This document shows, one piece after another, positions 14,923-23,187 of a DNA stretch of 64,000 nt (its first letter is position 1; the number at the start of each line of letters is the position of its first letter). The DNA lies in assembly GCF_000214705.1 (NCBI RefSeq), contig NC_015573.1, forward strand, positions 1,139,001 through 1,203,000. The letters are read 5' to 3'. This DNA comes from Desulfofundulus kuznetsovii DSM 6115. Its GTDB lineage: Bacteria; Bacillota; Desulfotomaculia; Desulfotomaculales; Desulfovirgulaceae. Position numbers and translations under genes: made by a program. The notes beneath the pieces are model-generated. The model ran no database searches and was not told the DNA's origin. It saw nothing but the letters and a program-made list of their open reading frames with translations.

Positions 14923-17739
14923 ATGGCCGCAGGCTACCTGGCGCTAGTGCTGCACGCCCATTTACCCTTTGTAAGACATCCGGAGATGCCCGAGTGCCTG
15001 GAAGAACGCTGGTTCTTTGAGGCTCTAACCGAGTGTTACATCCCCCTGTTGGAAGTGCTGCAAGGGTTGGTCCGGGACGGAGTGTCCTTTCAGCTGACCA
15101 TATCTCTTTCCCCGCCCCTTTTAGCTATGCTTGCCGATCCGTTGCTTCAAGAACGTTATCTTAACCACCTGGAGGCAATGATCCAGCTGGGGGAGGCGGA
15201 GTGCCGACGTACCGCGGGAGACGCCAGCCTGCACCCCCTGGCTTTGATGTATCTGGAAAAGTTAAAGGAGGTACGAAGGGCATATACAAATAAATACCAG
15301 GGCGATCTGATTGGCGCCTTCCGGACCTTGCAGAAGTCAGGAAAAGTGGAGCTAATTACCACCTGCGCTACCCATGGATATTTACCGCTAATACAGACCA
15401 GGGAGGCCAGGAAGGCACAAATTGGTGTGGGAGTGGATTTTTATGCACGGCTTTTCGGCGGGCCTCCCCATGGGTTCTGGTTGCCGGAATGCGGATATGC
15501 ACCTGGCGTGGAGGAGTTGCTTAAAGAATTCGGTATCAGTTATTTCATTGTTGAGACCCACGGCTTACTGTACGCGGATCCCGTTCCCCGCTACGGTGTT
15601 TTTGCTCCGGCCAGTTGTGCCAACGGATTGGCCGTTTTTGGGCGGGACCCGGAGAGTTCCCGTCAGGTTTGGGACAGGCAAACGGGTTATCCCGGCGACT
15701 TTTTCTACAGGGAGTTTTACCGGGATATTGGTTATGACCTGGATCTGGACTATTTGCGCCCCTACCTGCCGGGAGGTACCATCCGGGTGGATACCGGGTT
15801 TAAGTATTACCGGATTACCGGCCCTGGTCCCCACAAAGAGCCCTATCGTCCAGAGCTGGCTCGAGAACGGGCAGCGGAGCATGCCGCTCACTTTCTTTAC
15901 CACCGGCAACAGCAGGTGCTTCGTCACGGGGCAAAGATGGACCGTCCCCCGCTGGTGGTTGCTCCCTATGACGCGGAATTGTTTGGTCACTGGTGGTATG
16001 AAGGTCCTCAATGGATAGACTTGCTTTGCCGCAAAACTTGCTTCGATCAGGATGTTATCCAGATGATTACTCCCGGCCAGTACCTGTCCCTGCACCCCGA
16101 TTTGCAGGTGGTGGATCTGCCCATGAGCAGCTGGGGAGAAGGGGGTTATAGTCGTGTCTGGCTGAATCCAAGCAATGACTGGATTTACCGCCACCTCCAC
16201 CGGGCCGAGGCCGCCATGGCCGACCTGGCCGACTTGCATCCGAACGCCGCCGGCGTGAAAAAGAGGGCCTTAAATCAGGCCGCCCGGGAATTGCTTTTAG
16301 CCCAAAGCAGTGACTGGGCCTTTATCCTTAGAATGGAAACCGCCGTGGACTATGCCCGGAAAAGATTGACCGAGCATATTGGCAGGTTTAACCTCCTGGC
16401 GGAGCAATTGGAAAACGGGTATATTGACGAGGCGGCGCTCCAGGAAATGGAATACAGGGACAACATTTTCCCCCAGCTGGACTACCGCATTTACAGCCGC
16501 CACCGGCGATACAATGGCGTGTGCGTGGGGACCCGGTCACATTTGCGCATCTTAATGCTATCCTGGGAATATCCACCTGCTACTGTGGGTGGCCTGGCCC
16601 GGCATGTTTACGATCTTTCCCGGGCCTTGGCCCGCCTGGGGGACGAAGTGCACGTCATTACCTGTCCCGTGGCCGGGGAGAAGGCTTATTCCCTCCAACA
16701 GGGAGTCCACGTGCACCGGCTCCTGCCGGAGCAGCTTAACGCCAAAGATTTTTTGACCTGGGTTGGACAGTTAAACAGGGGCATGATCGAACTCGCCGGT
16801 CAAGTCATCGCTGACTGGGGGACGCCGCACCTGGTCCATGCCCATGACTGGATGGTGGGGGCGGCCGGTGAACACCTGCATGAACAATACGGGTTTCCCC
16901 TGGTGGCCACCATCCACGCCACGGAGTACGGGCGGAACAGGGGCATTCGTACCGACCTGCAGCGCCGGATTCACGAAAAGGAATACCAGCTCACCCAGGG
17001 GGCTGCCCTGGTTATCTGTTGTAGCAATTACATGGCTGAGGAGATATGCCGTCTTTTTGAGCTGGACCGGGAAAAGATAAAGGTAATTCCCAACGGGGTG
17101 GATCCGGCCAGTTTAACCGATGGGAGGACGAAAGAACCGGATTGCAAGGACCTGTACCACCGGGACCCGAACATCGTGTTCCTGGGCCGTCTGGTGCCCG
17201 AAAAGGGAGTGCAGGTGCTCCTGGAGGCCCTGGCATCCATTTCGGAGCGGGTTAAAGGTACCCGGTTGCTGGTGGCCGGCCGGGGCCCCTACGAGGAGTA
17301 CTTGAAGGGTCGTGTTGAGGAACTGGGGCTGTCACCGAAGGTGCAGTTTGTGGGTTTTGTGGATGATCTGGGGCGCAACCGCCTTTTGGAAATGGCCCGG
17401 GTAGCGGTCTTCCCCAGCCTTTACGAGCCCTTTGGGATCGTGGCTCTGGAGGCCATGGCTGCCAGAGTTCCGGTAGTGGTTGCCGACACCGGTGGATTGG
17501 GTGAAATTGTAGAGCATGGGGTAGATGGTTACAAGGCGCCGCCGGGTAGACCGGACATGCTGGCCCATTATATCACCCAGCTGCTCTTTTATCCTGAACT
17601 GGCCGTTGAAATGTGCCGGCGTGCCTGGCGCAAGGTTATTACCATTTACAATTGGCAATACATTGCCGAAGAAACACACCAGGCTTATTGCCAGGCCATG
17701 GCAAGACCGGTTGCCTCTCTCTGGCATAGAGGCCTATAG
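14923..17739 (+). CDS. GH57 1,4-alpha-glucan branching enzyme fused to a GT4 glycosyltransferase
   Basis: 938 aa. Residues ~1-525 are a GH57 branching enzyme with a DUF1957-like helical end. They include LHAHLPFVRHPE at the N-terminus, nucleophile Glu ~189 in FWLPECGYAPG and general acid Asp ~349 in PYDAELFGHWWYEG. Residues ~542-938 are a GT-B fold GT4/GT5-like transferase: MLSWEYPPATVGGLARHVYD, HAHDWM, ATIHATEYG, a GRLVPEKG segment and the E-x7-E motif EPFGIVALE (~836-844). One chain could thus elongate and branch an alpha-glucan. Each half alone is of normal length, so this is a genuine fusion. The donor (ADP- or UDP-glucose) is not determined. Confidence 0.88.
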   Translation: MAAGYLALVLHAHLPFVRHPEMPECLEERWFFEALTECYIPLLEVLQGLVRDGVSFQLTISLSPPLLAMLADPLLQERYLNHLEAMIQLGEAECRRTAGDASLHPLALMYLEKLKEVRRAYTNKYQGDLIGAFRTLQKSGKVELITTCATHGYLPLIQTREARKAQIGVGVDFYARLFGGPPHGFWLPECGYAPGVEELLKEFGISYFIVETHGLLYADPVPRYGVFAPASCANGLAVFGRDPESSRQVWDRQTGYPGDFFYREFYRDIGYDLDLDYLRPYLPGGTIRVDTGFKYYRITGPGPHKEPYRPELARERAAEHAAHFLYHRQQQVLRHGAKMDRPPLVVAPYDAELFGHWWYEGPQWIDLLCRKTCFDQDVIQMITPGQYLSLHPDLQVVDLPMSSWGEGGYSRVWLNPSNDWIYRHLHRAEAAMADLADLHPNAAGVKKRALNQAARELLLAQSSDWAFILRMETAVDYARKRLTEHIGRFNLLAEQLENGYIDEAALQEMEYRDNIFPQLDYRIYSRHRRYNGVCVGTRSHLRILMLSWEYPPATVGGLARHVYDLSRALARLGDEVHVITCPVAGEKAYSLQQGVHVHRLLPEQLNAKDFLTWVGQLNRGMIELAGQVIADWGTPHLVHAHDWMVGAAGEHLHEQYGFPLVATIHATEYGRNRGIRTDLQRRIHEKEYQLTQGAALVICCSNYMAEEICRLFELDREKIKVIPNGVDPASLTDGRTKEPDCKDLYHRDPNIVFLGRLVPEKGVQVLLEALASISERVKGTRLLVAGRGPYEEYLKGRVEELGLSPKVQFVGFVDDLGRNRLLEMARVAVFPSLYEPFGIVALEAMAARVPVVVADTGGLGEIVEHGVDGYKAPPGRPDMLAHYITQLLFYPELAVEMCRRAWRKVITIYNWQYIAEETHQAYCQAMARPVASLWHRGL

Positions 17740-17854
17740 CCAGCGGGTAAGTTGTTCCTTATCATCAAAAATTACCCGTAACCTCTTGTTATCTGGAACC
17801 ATTTAGCCAATGCCATAATATGATAATTAAAAAAACAAGGGGTGTCGGGTTTCG

Positions 17855-17989
17855 ATGAAGCTGGAAGGGATATTTACAGATTGGCTACAGTCTTTCCCAA
17901 TCAAAAAAATTAGCCCGTGGTGGATCGTCGGCGGGGTATTCCTGCTGGTGCTTGTACTTATTGCGGTTATTGTAATAGTGGTGATTTAG
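17855..17989 (+). CDS. Small single-pass membrane protein, 44 aa
   Basis: ATG preceded by AAGGGGTG. The N-terminal ~20 residues are amphipathic (MKLEGIFTDWLQSFPIKKIS). Residues 21-44 are one hydrophobic helix ending at the stop (PWWIVGGVFLLVLVLIAVIV). A strong terminator follows 12 bp after the stop, and the gene has its own leader, so it is probably an independent small transcript. No family is recognised. The layout (basic amphipathic head plus TM) would suit a membrane-regulatory or toxin-like peptide, but that is speculation. Confidence 0.6.
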   Translation: MKLEGIFTDWLQSFPIKKISPWWIVGGVFLLVLVLIAVIVIVVI

Positions 17990-18000
17990 TTTTAAAGATG

Positions 18001-18029
18001 CCGGTTCTGTTACGCGGAACCGGTTTTTT
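18001..18029 (+). terminator. Terminator after the 44-aa membrane peptide
   Basis: CCGGTTC (18001-18007) pairs with GAACCGG (18017-18023) and a TTTTTT run follows. Confidence 0.85.
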
Positions 18030-18177
18030 ATAATTAAGAGAAGAGGCATGAGAGGAGCAGCAAAGTTTAGTAAAGGGCAGCCGGTCCTTTGGTTATAGGA
18101 GAGAAACATCAGGAACCGCCGGGTATCTTTCCTCATACCATGAAAATAGTATGATTGATCCTCCAGGAGGGATGATC

Positions 18178-19095
18178 ATGGGGGGCGGGGTTAAGCTGGG
18201 ACTGGCTTTGGGTGGCGGTTTTTTACGGGGCATAGCTCATGTTGGTGTTTTGAAGACGTTGGCTGCCGAGGGGATTGAACCGCACCTGGTAGCAGGAACC
18301 AGTGCGGGCAGTATTGTTGCCGCGCTTTACTGCAGCGGTTGGAGCATCCGGGAAATGGAAAAGCTGGCCCTGGAAATAAATCCCCACGATATTTACGATT
18401 TGGGCCCTATGTTTGTTAACCTGGGAGCCATGGCCGTTAAGGTTCTCATCGATTTATTTCATTTGCCCGTACCCTTTCCTTCTCCCCTGGGGTTAATGTC
18501 GGGTTGCAAGCTGGAAAGTTGGGTGGAACGCCTGGTGGAGCGGAAAACCTTCCGCCAGCTGAGGAAGCTGCTCGCCATTACTTCGGTGGATATTCACACC
18601 GGACACCGTATTATTTTCGTCAGTGAAGATGTCAGCCACAGCCCTCCACCCGAGGATATTTTTTTTATCCGCGGGGTACCGGTGGCTCAGGCGGTGCGGG
18701 CCAGCTGTTCCGTTCCGGGACTGTTTGAACCGAAGAAAATTGGCGACCGGCTGTTAGTCGACGGCGGCCTGCGGGAAAATGTACCGGTGGAAGTACTTCA
18801 TCTTCTTGGCGCCGATGTGGTGGTGGGAGTAGATGTGGGGTACGAAGGAGAGCACTATAAGCCAATTGAAAATATGGTCCAGTTACTCACTCAATCGCTG
18901 GATATTATCGGCAGCGAGGTTACCCGGGTCAAATTGGAAAACTATGCCGACGTAGTGATCCGCCCCGTTCTCACCGGGGTTACCCCCTGGGACTTTTCCC
19001 GCAATGCTTACTGCATTGCCCAGGGAGAAAAGGCCGCCAGGGAGGCGCTTCCCGAGTTAAAACGCATGTTGCACGAAAAAAGAAGCCGCCGTTAG
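18178..19095 (+). CDS. Patatin-like phospholipase (RssA/YlbK type)
   Basis: 305 aa from the ATG at 18178, which has AGGAGG seven bases upstream; in-frame starts at 18151 and 18172 have worse spacing. Patatin-domain serine hydrolases use a Ser-Asp dyad: oxyanion loop ALGGGFLRG, nucleophile in GTSAGS and Asp in VDGGLREN. No signal peptide, so it is cytoplasmic or peripheral. Likely activity is lipid acyl hydrolysis; the substrate is unknown. It is the first gene of a run with the MetE-like and PHP genes. Confidence 0.88.
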   Translation: MGGGVKLGLALGGGFLRGIAHVGVLKTLAAEGIEPHLVAGTSAGSIVAALYCSGWSIREMEKLALEINPHDIYDLGPMFVNLGAMAVKVLIDLFHLPVPFPSPLGLMSGCKLESWVERLVERKTFRQLRKLLAITSVDIHTGHRIIFVSEDVSHSPPPEDIFFIRGVPVAQAVRASCSVPGLFEPKKIGDRLLVDGGLRENVPVEVLHLLGADVVVGVDVGYEGEHYKPIENMVQLLTQSLDIIGSEVTRVKLENYADVVIRPVLTGVTPWDFSRNAYCIAQGEKAAREALPELKRMLHEKRSRR

Positions 19096-19177
19096 CCCCG
19101 CCTGTTTGCGGGGTAAAAAATCATGGACGCCGGGGTGAGGTCGGTATATAATTACGTTGTTAAAGGAGGGATTTGTG

Positions 19178-20248
19178 ATGACCTTTTCTCCCGGCGGTTT
19201 AGCTACAGGTATTGGCAGCCTGCCCTATACCGACCCGGGACAGGCCCTGCCCCTGATTAGAGAAAATATGCCCGTTATCCCCCACTGGCCCCAGCTGCCC
19301 CAAAGGGGTGGTGTCGAGGGCTTTGTGTACCAGTTTTTACAGCCTCTGGTCCACTTTGAGTTGTTGCTGATGGAAAATGACCGGGCTGTGTTTGATGATG
19401 AAAACCCCCGCTGGCCAGAAAGGCTCACTAATTTTTATACGGCCTACCTGGCCGTGGAAGAAAAAGACCTCACCGCCCTGGAATACTTTGCCCTGCCCCG
19501 CAAGGCAGCGGCAGGCTTTTATGCCTTCATGGAAGAAATGGCCAGGGATATGGGCGAGGCCCTTTATCTCAAGGGCCACCTGGCCGGCCCCCTTACCGTT
19601 GCCTTTCAATTGAAGAACCGCCGGGGCCGGGTGGCCTATTACGAGGACCAGCTGCGGGACCTGGTGGTAAAAACCCTAGCTGCCCACGCTTACTGGCAGG
19701 CCCGTACCCTGGCCGACCTTAACCGGACACCCATCATTTTCGTGGACGAGCCGGCCATCAGCGTCTACGGCCAGTTCACTTATATTACCGTCACCCGGGA
19801 AATGATCAAAACCGATCTCAACGCCATTTTTCACTTTATTCACCAGGCGGGCGGGTTGGCCGGGGTGCATTCCTGCGATGCCATAGACTGGTCCATCCTC
19901 TGTGAATGTGATCTGGACATTATCAATTTGGATGCCTATAACTTTGGACCATCCCTGTTTGTTTACGCCCGGGAATTAAGGGACTTCATGGAAAGAGGTG
20001 GGGTCATTGCGTGGGGTATCGTACCCACCTCTGAAAAGGCCTTTGGTGAAGACGCGGAATCCCTGCTGTTGCGATGGAAAGAACTTATCCGGGGACTGGC
20101 AGAGCGGGGTATTCCGGCGGAGCTGTTGCGCCGCCAGTCCATGATTACCCCTGCCTGCGGCACCGGGCTTTTAGCCCCGGAACTGGCCGAGCATATTTAC
20201 CGTCTCACCCGGCAAGTGTCGGAGCGGGTTCGTGAGGGGGCTTTTTAA
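19178..20248 (+). CDS. MetE/uroporphyrinogen decarboxylase-like family protein
   Basis: 356 aa, ATG eight bases after AAAGGAGGG. The fold is that of the cobalamin-independent methionine synthase C-terminal / UROD superfamily: N-terminal TGIGSLPYTDP, then IIFVDEPAISVYG, the GVHSCDAIDWSI segment whose His and Cys resemble the MetE zinc ligands, and a late MITPACGTG Cys. This suggests a zinc-dependent methyl transfer from a folate or corrinoid donor. Short stand-alone members like this are common in anaerobes. It is not a full MetE (about 750 aa). The next gene starts 2 bp after its stop. Confidence 0.75.
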   Translation: MTFSPGGLATGIGSLPYTDPGQALPLIRENMPVIPHWPQLPQRGGVEGFVYQFLQPLVHFELLLMENDRAVFDDENPRWPERLTNFYTAYLAVEEKDLTALEYFALPRKAAAGFYAFMEEMARDMGEALYLKGHLAGPLTVAFQLKNRRGRVAYYEDQLRDLVVKTLAAHAYWQARTLADLNRTPIIFVDEPAISVYGQFTYITVTREMIKTDLNAIFHFIHQAGGLAGVHSCDAIDWSILCECDLDIINLDAYNFGPSLFVYARELRDFMERGGVIAWGIVPTSEKAFGEDAESLLLRWKELIRGLAERGIPAELLRRQSMITPACGTGLLAPELAEHIYRLTRQVSERVREGAF

Positions 20249-20250
20249 TC

Positions 20251-21054
20251 GTGCTGCCCGACCTGCACCTGCACACCAGACGTTGCGGGCACGCCACGGG
20301 AGATATGGAGGAGTATATTGCTATGGCCCGCTACCGGGGCCTTAAACATATCGGTTTTGCCGATCATGTTCCCATGTACTGGCTGCCCCCCGGCCAGCGG
20401 GACCCGGAACTGGCCATGAATGAGGAGGAGTTGCCCCGGTATGTTGAGTCAATCCGGAAGCTTAAGCAGAGCTGTTCCGCTCTGACCATCTACCTGGGGA
20501 TAGAGTGCGACTATATACCGGGTTTTGAAAACCACCTGGGTGTGCTCCTTTCCCGTTACCCCTTTGACTATGTTCTAGGTTCGGTGCACTACCTGGACGG
20601 CTGGGGTTTTGATAACCCGGACCTGGTGGAGGAATACATCCGGCGGGATATTGATGAATTATACCGGCAGTACTTTCAACTGGTGCAGCAGGCGGCTCGC
20701 GCGGGTCTTTTTGATGCCATCGCCCACCCGGATTTGATCAAAAAGTTTGGTTACCGGGCACGCATAGACTTGCAGGAGCTTTACGAAGAGACGGCCCGGG
20801 CCTTTGCCGAGGGCGGTGTGTGCGTGGAGGTAAATACGGCCGGTTTGCGCGTGCCCGCCGGGGAAATTTACCCCTCTTTGGATTTCCTCAAGCTCTGCCG
20901 CCGCTACCACGTTCCGGTGACCGTGGGCTCCGATGCCCACCAGCCCCACCTCGTTGCTTACGGCTGGGATCAGGCATGGCAATGGTTGCAGGCTGCCGGC
21001 TACCGTGAGGTGGTGGTGTTCAAAGAACGGGCGCGGGAAACAATACCTCTTTAA
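20251..21054 (+). CDS. PHP-domain phosphatase, histidinol-phosphatase (HisK/HisJ) type
   Basis: 267 aa, GTG start. The PHP metal motifs are visible: DLHLHTRRCGHA at the N-terminus, FADHVPM, the IECDYIPGFE segment, GSVHYLDGW, AHPDLIKKF and VGSDAHQPHLV. Members hydrolyse histidinol phosphate with a three-metal site in the cytoplasm, although PHP phosphoesterases vary in substrate. No other his genes are near, so the biosynthetic role rests on family similarity alone. It ends at a terminator that isolates it from the dcw cluster. Confidence 0.8.
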   Translation: MLPDLHLHTRRCGHATGDMEEYIAMARYRGLKHIGFADHVPMYWLPPGQRDPELAMNEEELPRYVESIRKLKQSCSALTIYLGIECDYIPGFENHLGVLLSRYPFDYVLGSVHYLDGWGFDNPDLVEEYIRRDIDELYRQYFQLVQQAARAGLFDAIAHPDLIKKFGYRARIDLQELYEETARAFAEGGVCVEVNTAGLRVPAGEIYPSLDFLKLCRRYHVPVTVGSDAHQPHLVAYGWDQAWQWLQAAGYREVVVFKERARETIPL

Positions 21055-21067
21055 TATTAGCATTGAC

Positions 21068-21101
21068 ATAGCCAGAAAAGCTGGCTATTTTTTTATTTTT
21101 T
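21068..21101 (+). terminator. Terminator upstream of the dcw cluster
   Basis: ATAGCCAG (21068-21075) and CTGGCTAT (21081-21088) form a perfect 8-bp stem, followed by a long T-rich tract. Confidence 0.9.
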
Positions 21102-21145
21102 TCTTATGAGCCTGCAGGAATTTATTTCTCTCTGGAGAATTTAGG

Positions 21146-21192
21146 GTGGTGAGATGTGGAGTAAAGTGGAATTAAAGTGGATCATAGTGGGG
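21146..21192 (+). promoter_or_regulatory. MraZ-box operator array
   Basis: Five TGG-centred direct repeats begin at 21147, 21157, 21167, 21178 and 21188 (spacing 10, 10, 11, 10): GGTGGT, TGTGGA, AGTGGA, AGTGGA, AGTGGG. MraZ is known to bind tandem TGGG-type repeats with about 10-bp spacing upstream of its own operon, one per subunit of the ring. The array overlaps an upstream GTG (21177), supporting the ATG at 21201 as the real start. Confidence 0.75.
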
Positions 21193-21200
21193 CATCCGGC

Positions 21201-21623
21201 ATGTTTTTAGGCGAGTACCGGCATACCATTGATGCCAAGGGACGCTTGATTATACCAGCCCGCTTCCGCGAAGGCCTGGGCGAAAAATTCGTTTTGACCA
21301 AGGGTCTGGACGGATGCCTTTTCGCCTACCCCCCTCAAGAATGGGCGGAAATGGAAAATAAGATGCGGTCCTTACCCTTGACCAGGGCCGATGCCCGGGC
21401 CTTTGTGCGTTTTTTCTTTGCCGGTGCCTGTGAATGCGAGGTAGATAAACAGGGTAGAATACTTATTCCAGGAAACTTAAGGGAATACGCGGGTATCGAA
21501 AGGGACGTAGTGGTGATTGGTGTTTCCGCCAGGGTGGAGATCTGGTCCGCCGAGCGGTGGGAGGCCTATAACTCCCAGGCAGCCGGTCAGGTGGAAGAAA
21601 TTGCGGAAAAAATTGTGCTTTAA
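21201..21623 (+). CDS. mraZ: Transcriptional regulator MraZ
   Basis: 140 aa from ATG 21201, where the family consensus [20 protein letters not shown] begins; the GTG at 21177 lies inside the operator. MraZ has two SpoVT/AbrB-like double-psi-beta half domains, each with a DxxGR motif: DAKGRLIIP (~10-20) and [16 protein letters not shown] (~90-105). It forms a ring and represses the dcw operon through tandem boxes. First gene of the cluster; rsmH follows 34 bp downstream. Confidence 0.95.
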   Translation: MFLGEYRHTIDAKGRLIIPARFREGLGEKFVLTKGLDGCLFAYPPQEWAEMENKMRSLPLTRADARAFVRFFFAGACECEVDKQGRILIPGNLREYAGIERDVVVIGVSARVEIWSAERWEAYNSQAAGQVEEIAEKIVL

Positions 21624-21657
21624 GAGACGTGAGGTTTCAGGGCGGGAAGATCAGGGG

Positions 21658-22632
21658 ATGGAGGAAAGAAACTTCACTCACCAACCGGTATTGCTGGAGG
21701 AAGTGCTGGCCTGGTTGAACCCGCAAAGCGGGGGCACCTATGTGGACTGCACCGTCGGGGGAGGGGGGCATGCTGCAGCCATCCTGGAAAAGAGCAGCCC
21801 CGCCGGCCGCCTGATCGGCCTGGACCAGGACCCCCATGCCCTGGAAGCAGCCGCCCGGTACCTGGCTCCTTACGGGGAACGGGTCACCCTGGTAAGGGAA
21901 AACTTTATCAACCTGCCCCAGGTCCTGGATGAACTGGGTATTCCGGCTGTAGAGGGCATAGTCTTTGACCTTGGTGTGAGTTCTCCTCAACTGGATGTTC
22001 CTGAACGGGGTTTCAGCTACCACCACGAGGGTCCCCTGGATATGCGCATGGACCCGGCCATGCGCCACACCGCCGCCGACCTGGTCAATAACCTGGGAGA
22101 AGAGGAACTGGCCGGGATCATTGCCCGCTATGGTGAAGAACGCTGGGCCAGGAGGATCGCCTCCTTCATTGTGCGGAAAAGACAGCACCAGCCCATAATA
22201 ACCACTTCCCAGCTGGTGGAAATAATCAAAGAAGCAATTCCGGCAAAAAGCAGGCGCAGCGGCCCCCACCCGGCCCGGCGAACCTTTCAGGCCTTAAGAA
22301 TTGCCGTAAACCGGGAACTGGAGATCCTGCCGGAAGCTTTGCGCCAGGCGGTTGACCTGCTTTTGCCAGGAGGACGCATTCTGGTGATCACTTTTCACTC
22401 ACTGGAGGACCGGATCGTCAAAAATTCATTTCGCCGGCTGGCCAATCCATGCGTGTGTCCACCCAGTTTTCCCCAGTGCATATGCGGGCAAAAGCCTGTG
22501 CTGCGGGTACTTACGCCCGGAGGGGTGGTACCTTCGGAGAGGGAGGTAAATTTAAATCCCCGCTCCCGCAGTGCCCGCTTAAGGGTGGCAGAGAAATTAA
22601 GCCCGGTTCTAAATGCCACGGGGGGTGAATAA
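21658..22632 (+). CDS. rsmH: 16S rRNA (cytosine1402-N4)-methyltransferase RsmH
   Basis: 324 aa, matching the family length, from the ATG at 21658; a longer in-frame extension from 21517 overlaps mraZ and is not needed. The SAM-binding region is clear ([28 protein letters not shown], then [14 protein letters not shown] and [14 protein letters not shown]). RsmH methylates N4 of C1402 in the ribosomal P site. It is the usual second gene of the dcw operon; ftsL starts three bases after its stop. Confidence 0.95.
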   Translation: MEERNFTHQPVLLEEVLAWLNPQSGGTYVDCTVGGGGHAAAILEKSSPAGRLIGLDQDPHALEAAARYLAPYGERVTLVRENFINLPQVLDELGIPAVEGIVFDLGVSSPQLDVPERGFSYHHEGPLDMRMDPAMRHTAADLVNNLGEEELAGIIARYGEERWARRIASFIVRKRQHQPIITTSQLVEIIKEAIPAKSRRSGPHPARRTFQALRIAVNRELEILPEALRQAVDLLLPGGRILVITFHSLEDRIVKNSFRRLANPCVCPPSFPQCICGQKPVLRVLTPGGVVPSEREVNLNPRSRSARLRVAEKLSPVLNATGGE

Positions 22633-22635
22633 GCT

Positions 22636-23142
22636 TTGATAGTAGCCAAGGAACAACCTTACCACCAAAGCCCGCCCGGGAAAGGGTTAACCCCCGCGGG
22701 TCATCCCCGGCCGCAAGCACGGCCCCGGGAACATCTGGTATTAATGCTGCTGATCCTGCTCGTTTTTGCATTGGGTATCTTGATTTCAATTTTCTACTCC
22801 CGGGTACTCATTACCGGGTATCAGATCACCCGCATGCAAAAAGAGCTGGCCGATCTGGAAATCGAGACCCGGGGCCTTGCCGAGGAAGTGTCCAGGCTAT
22901 CCTCCCTGGAACGGGTGGAGGCCGTGGCCACCACCCGCTTGGGCATGGTGAAACCAGACGAGCGCCAGGTGGTACTGGTGAAGGCTGCAGGCGAATTCCA
23001 GGATGCCCCCCCGGAACCCAGGCCGGCCGAAAAATCTGCGTCCGGTGATACGGAGAAAGGTCGTACACCCAGGGAGCATCACTGGATCCTGCAGGCCCTG
23101 GCCGATCTGGTCATTCACCGTTCTTCAAAACATTCCGGCTAA
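22636..23142 (+). CDS. ftsL: Cell division protein FtsL
   Basis: 168 aa, TTG start after GGGGGGTGAATAAGC. A basic proline-rich cytoplasmic tail (~1-33) is followed by one TM helix (~34-56, LVLMLLILLVFALGILISIF) and an extracytoplasmic coiled coil (~65-95, QKELADLEIETRGLAEEVSR) typical of FtsL/DivIC. The last ~50 residues are a charged tail longer than usual. FtsL partners FtsB/DivIC and DivIB in the divisome and activates FtsWI. Assigned mainly by position between rsmH and the PBP plus topology. Confidence 0.85.
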   Translation: MIVAKEQPYHQSPPGKGLTPAGHPRPQARPREHLVLMLLILLVFALGILISIFYSRVLITGYQITRMQKELADLEIETRGLAEEVSRLSSLERVEAVATTRLGMVKPDERQVVLVKAAGEFQDAPPEPRPAEKSASGDTEKGRTPREHHWILQALADLVIHRSSKHSG

Positions 23143-23187
23143 AGAGCACCTTTTTTCACGGGTGGGCGCTATCTGGAGGAGAAGGGT

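Noticed and set aside
19096-19120. CCCCGC/GCGGGG hairpin after the patatin gene as terminator
   Set aside because: On the plus strand it is followed by A residues rather than T residues, and the next gene starts within 80 bp.
21517-21657. 47-residue N-terminal extension of RsmH
   Set aside because: It overlaps mraZ in another frame and exceeds the family length; ATG 21658 gives the conserved N-terminus.
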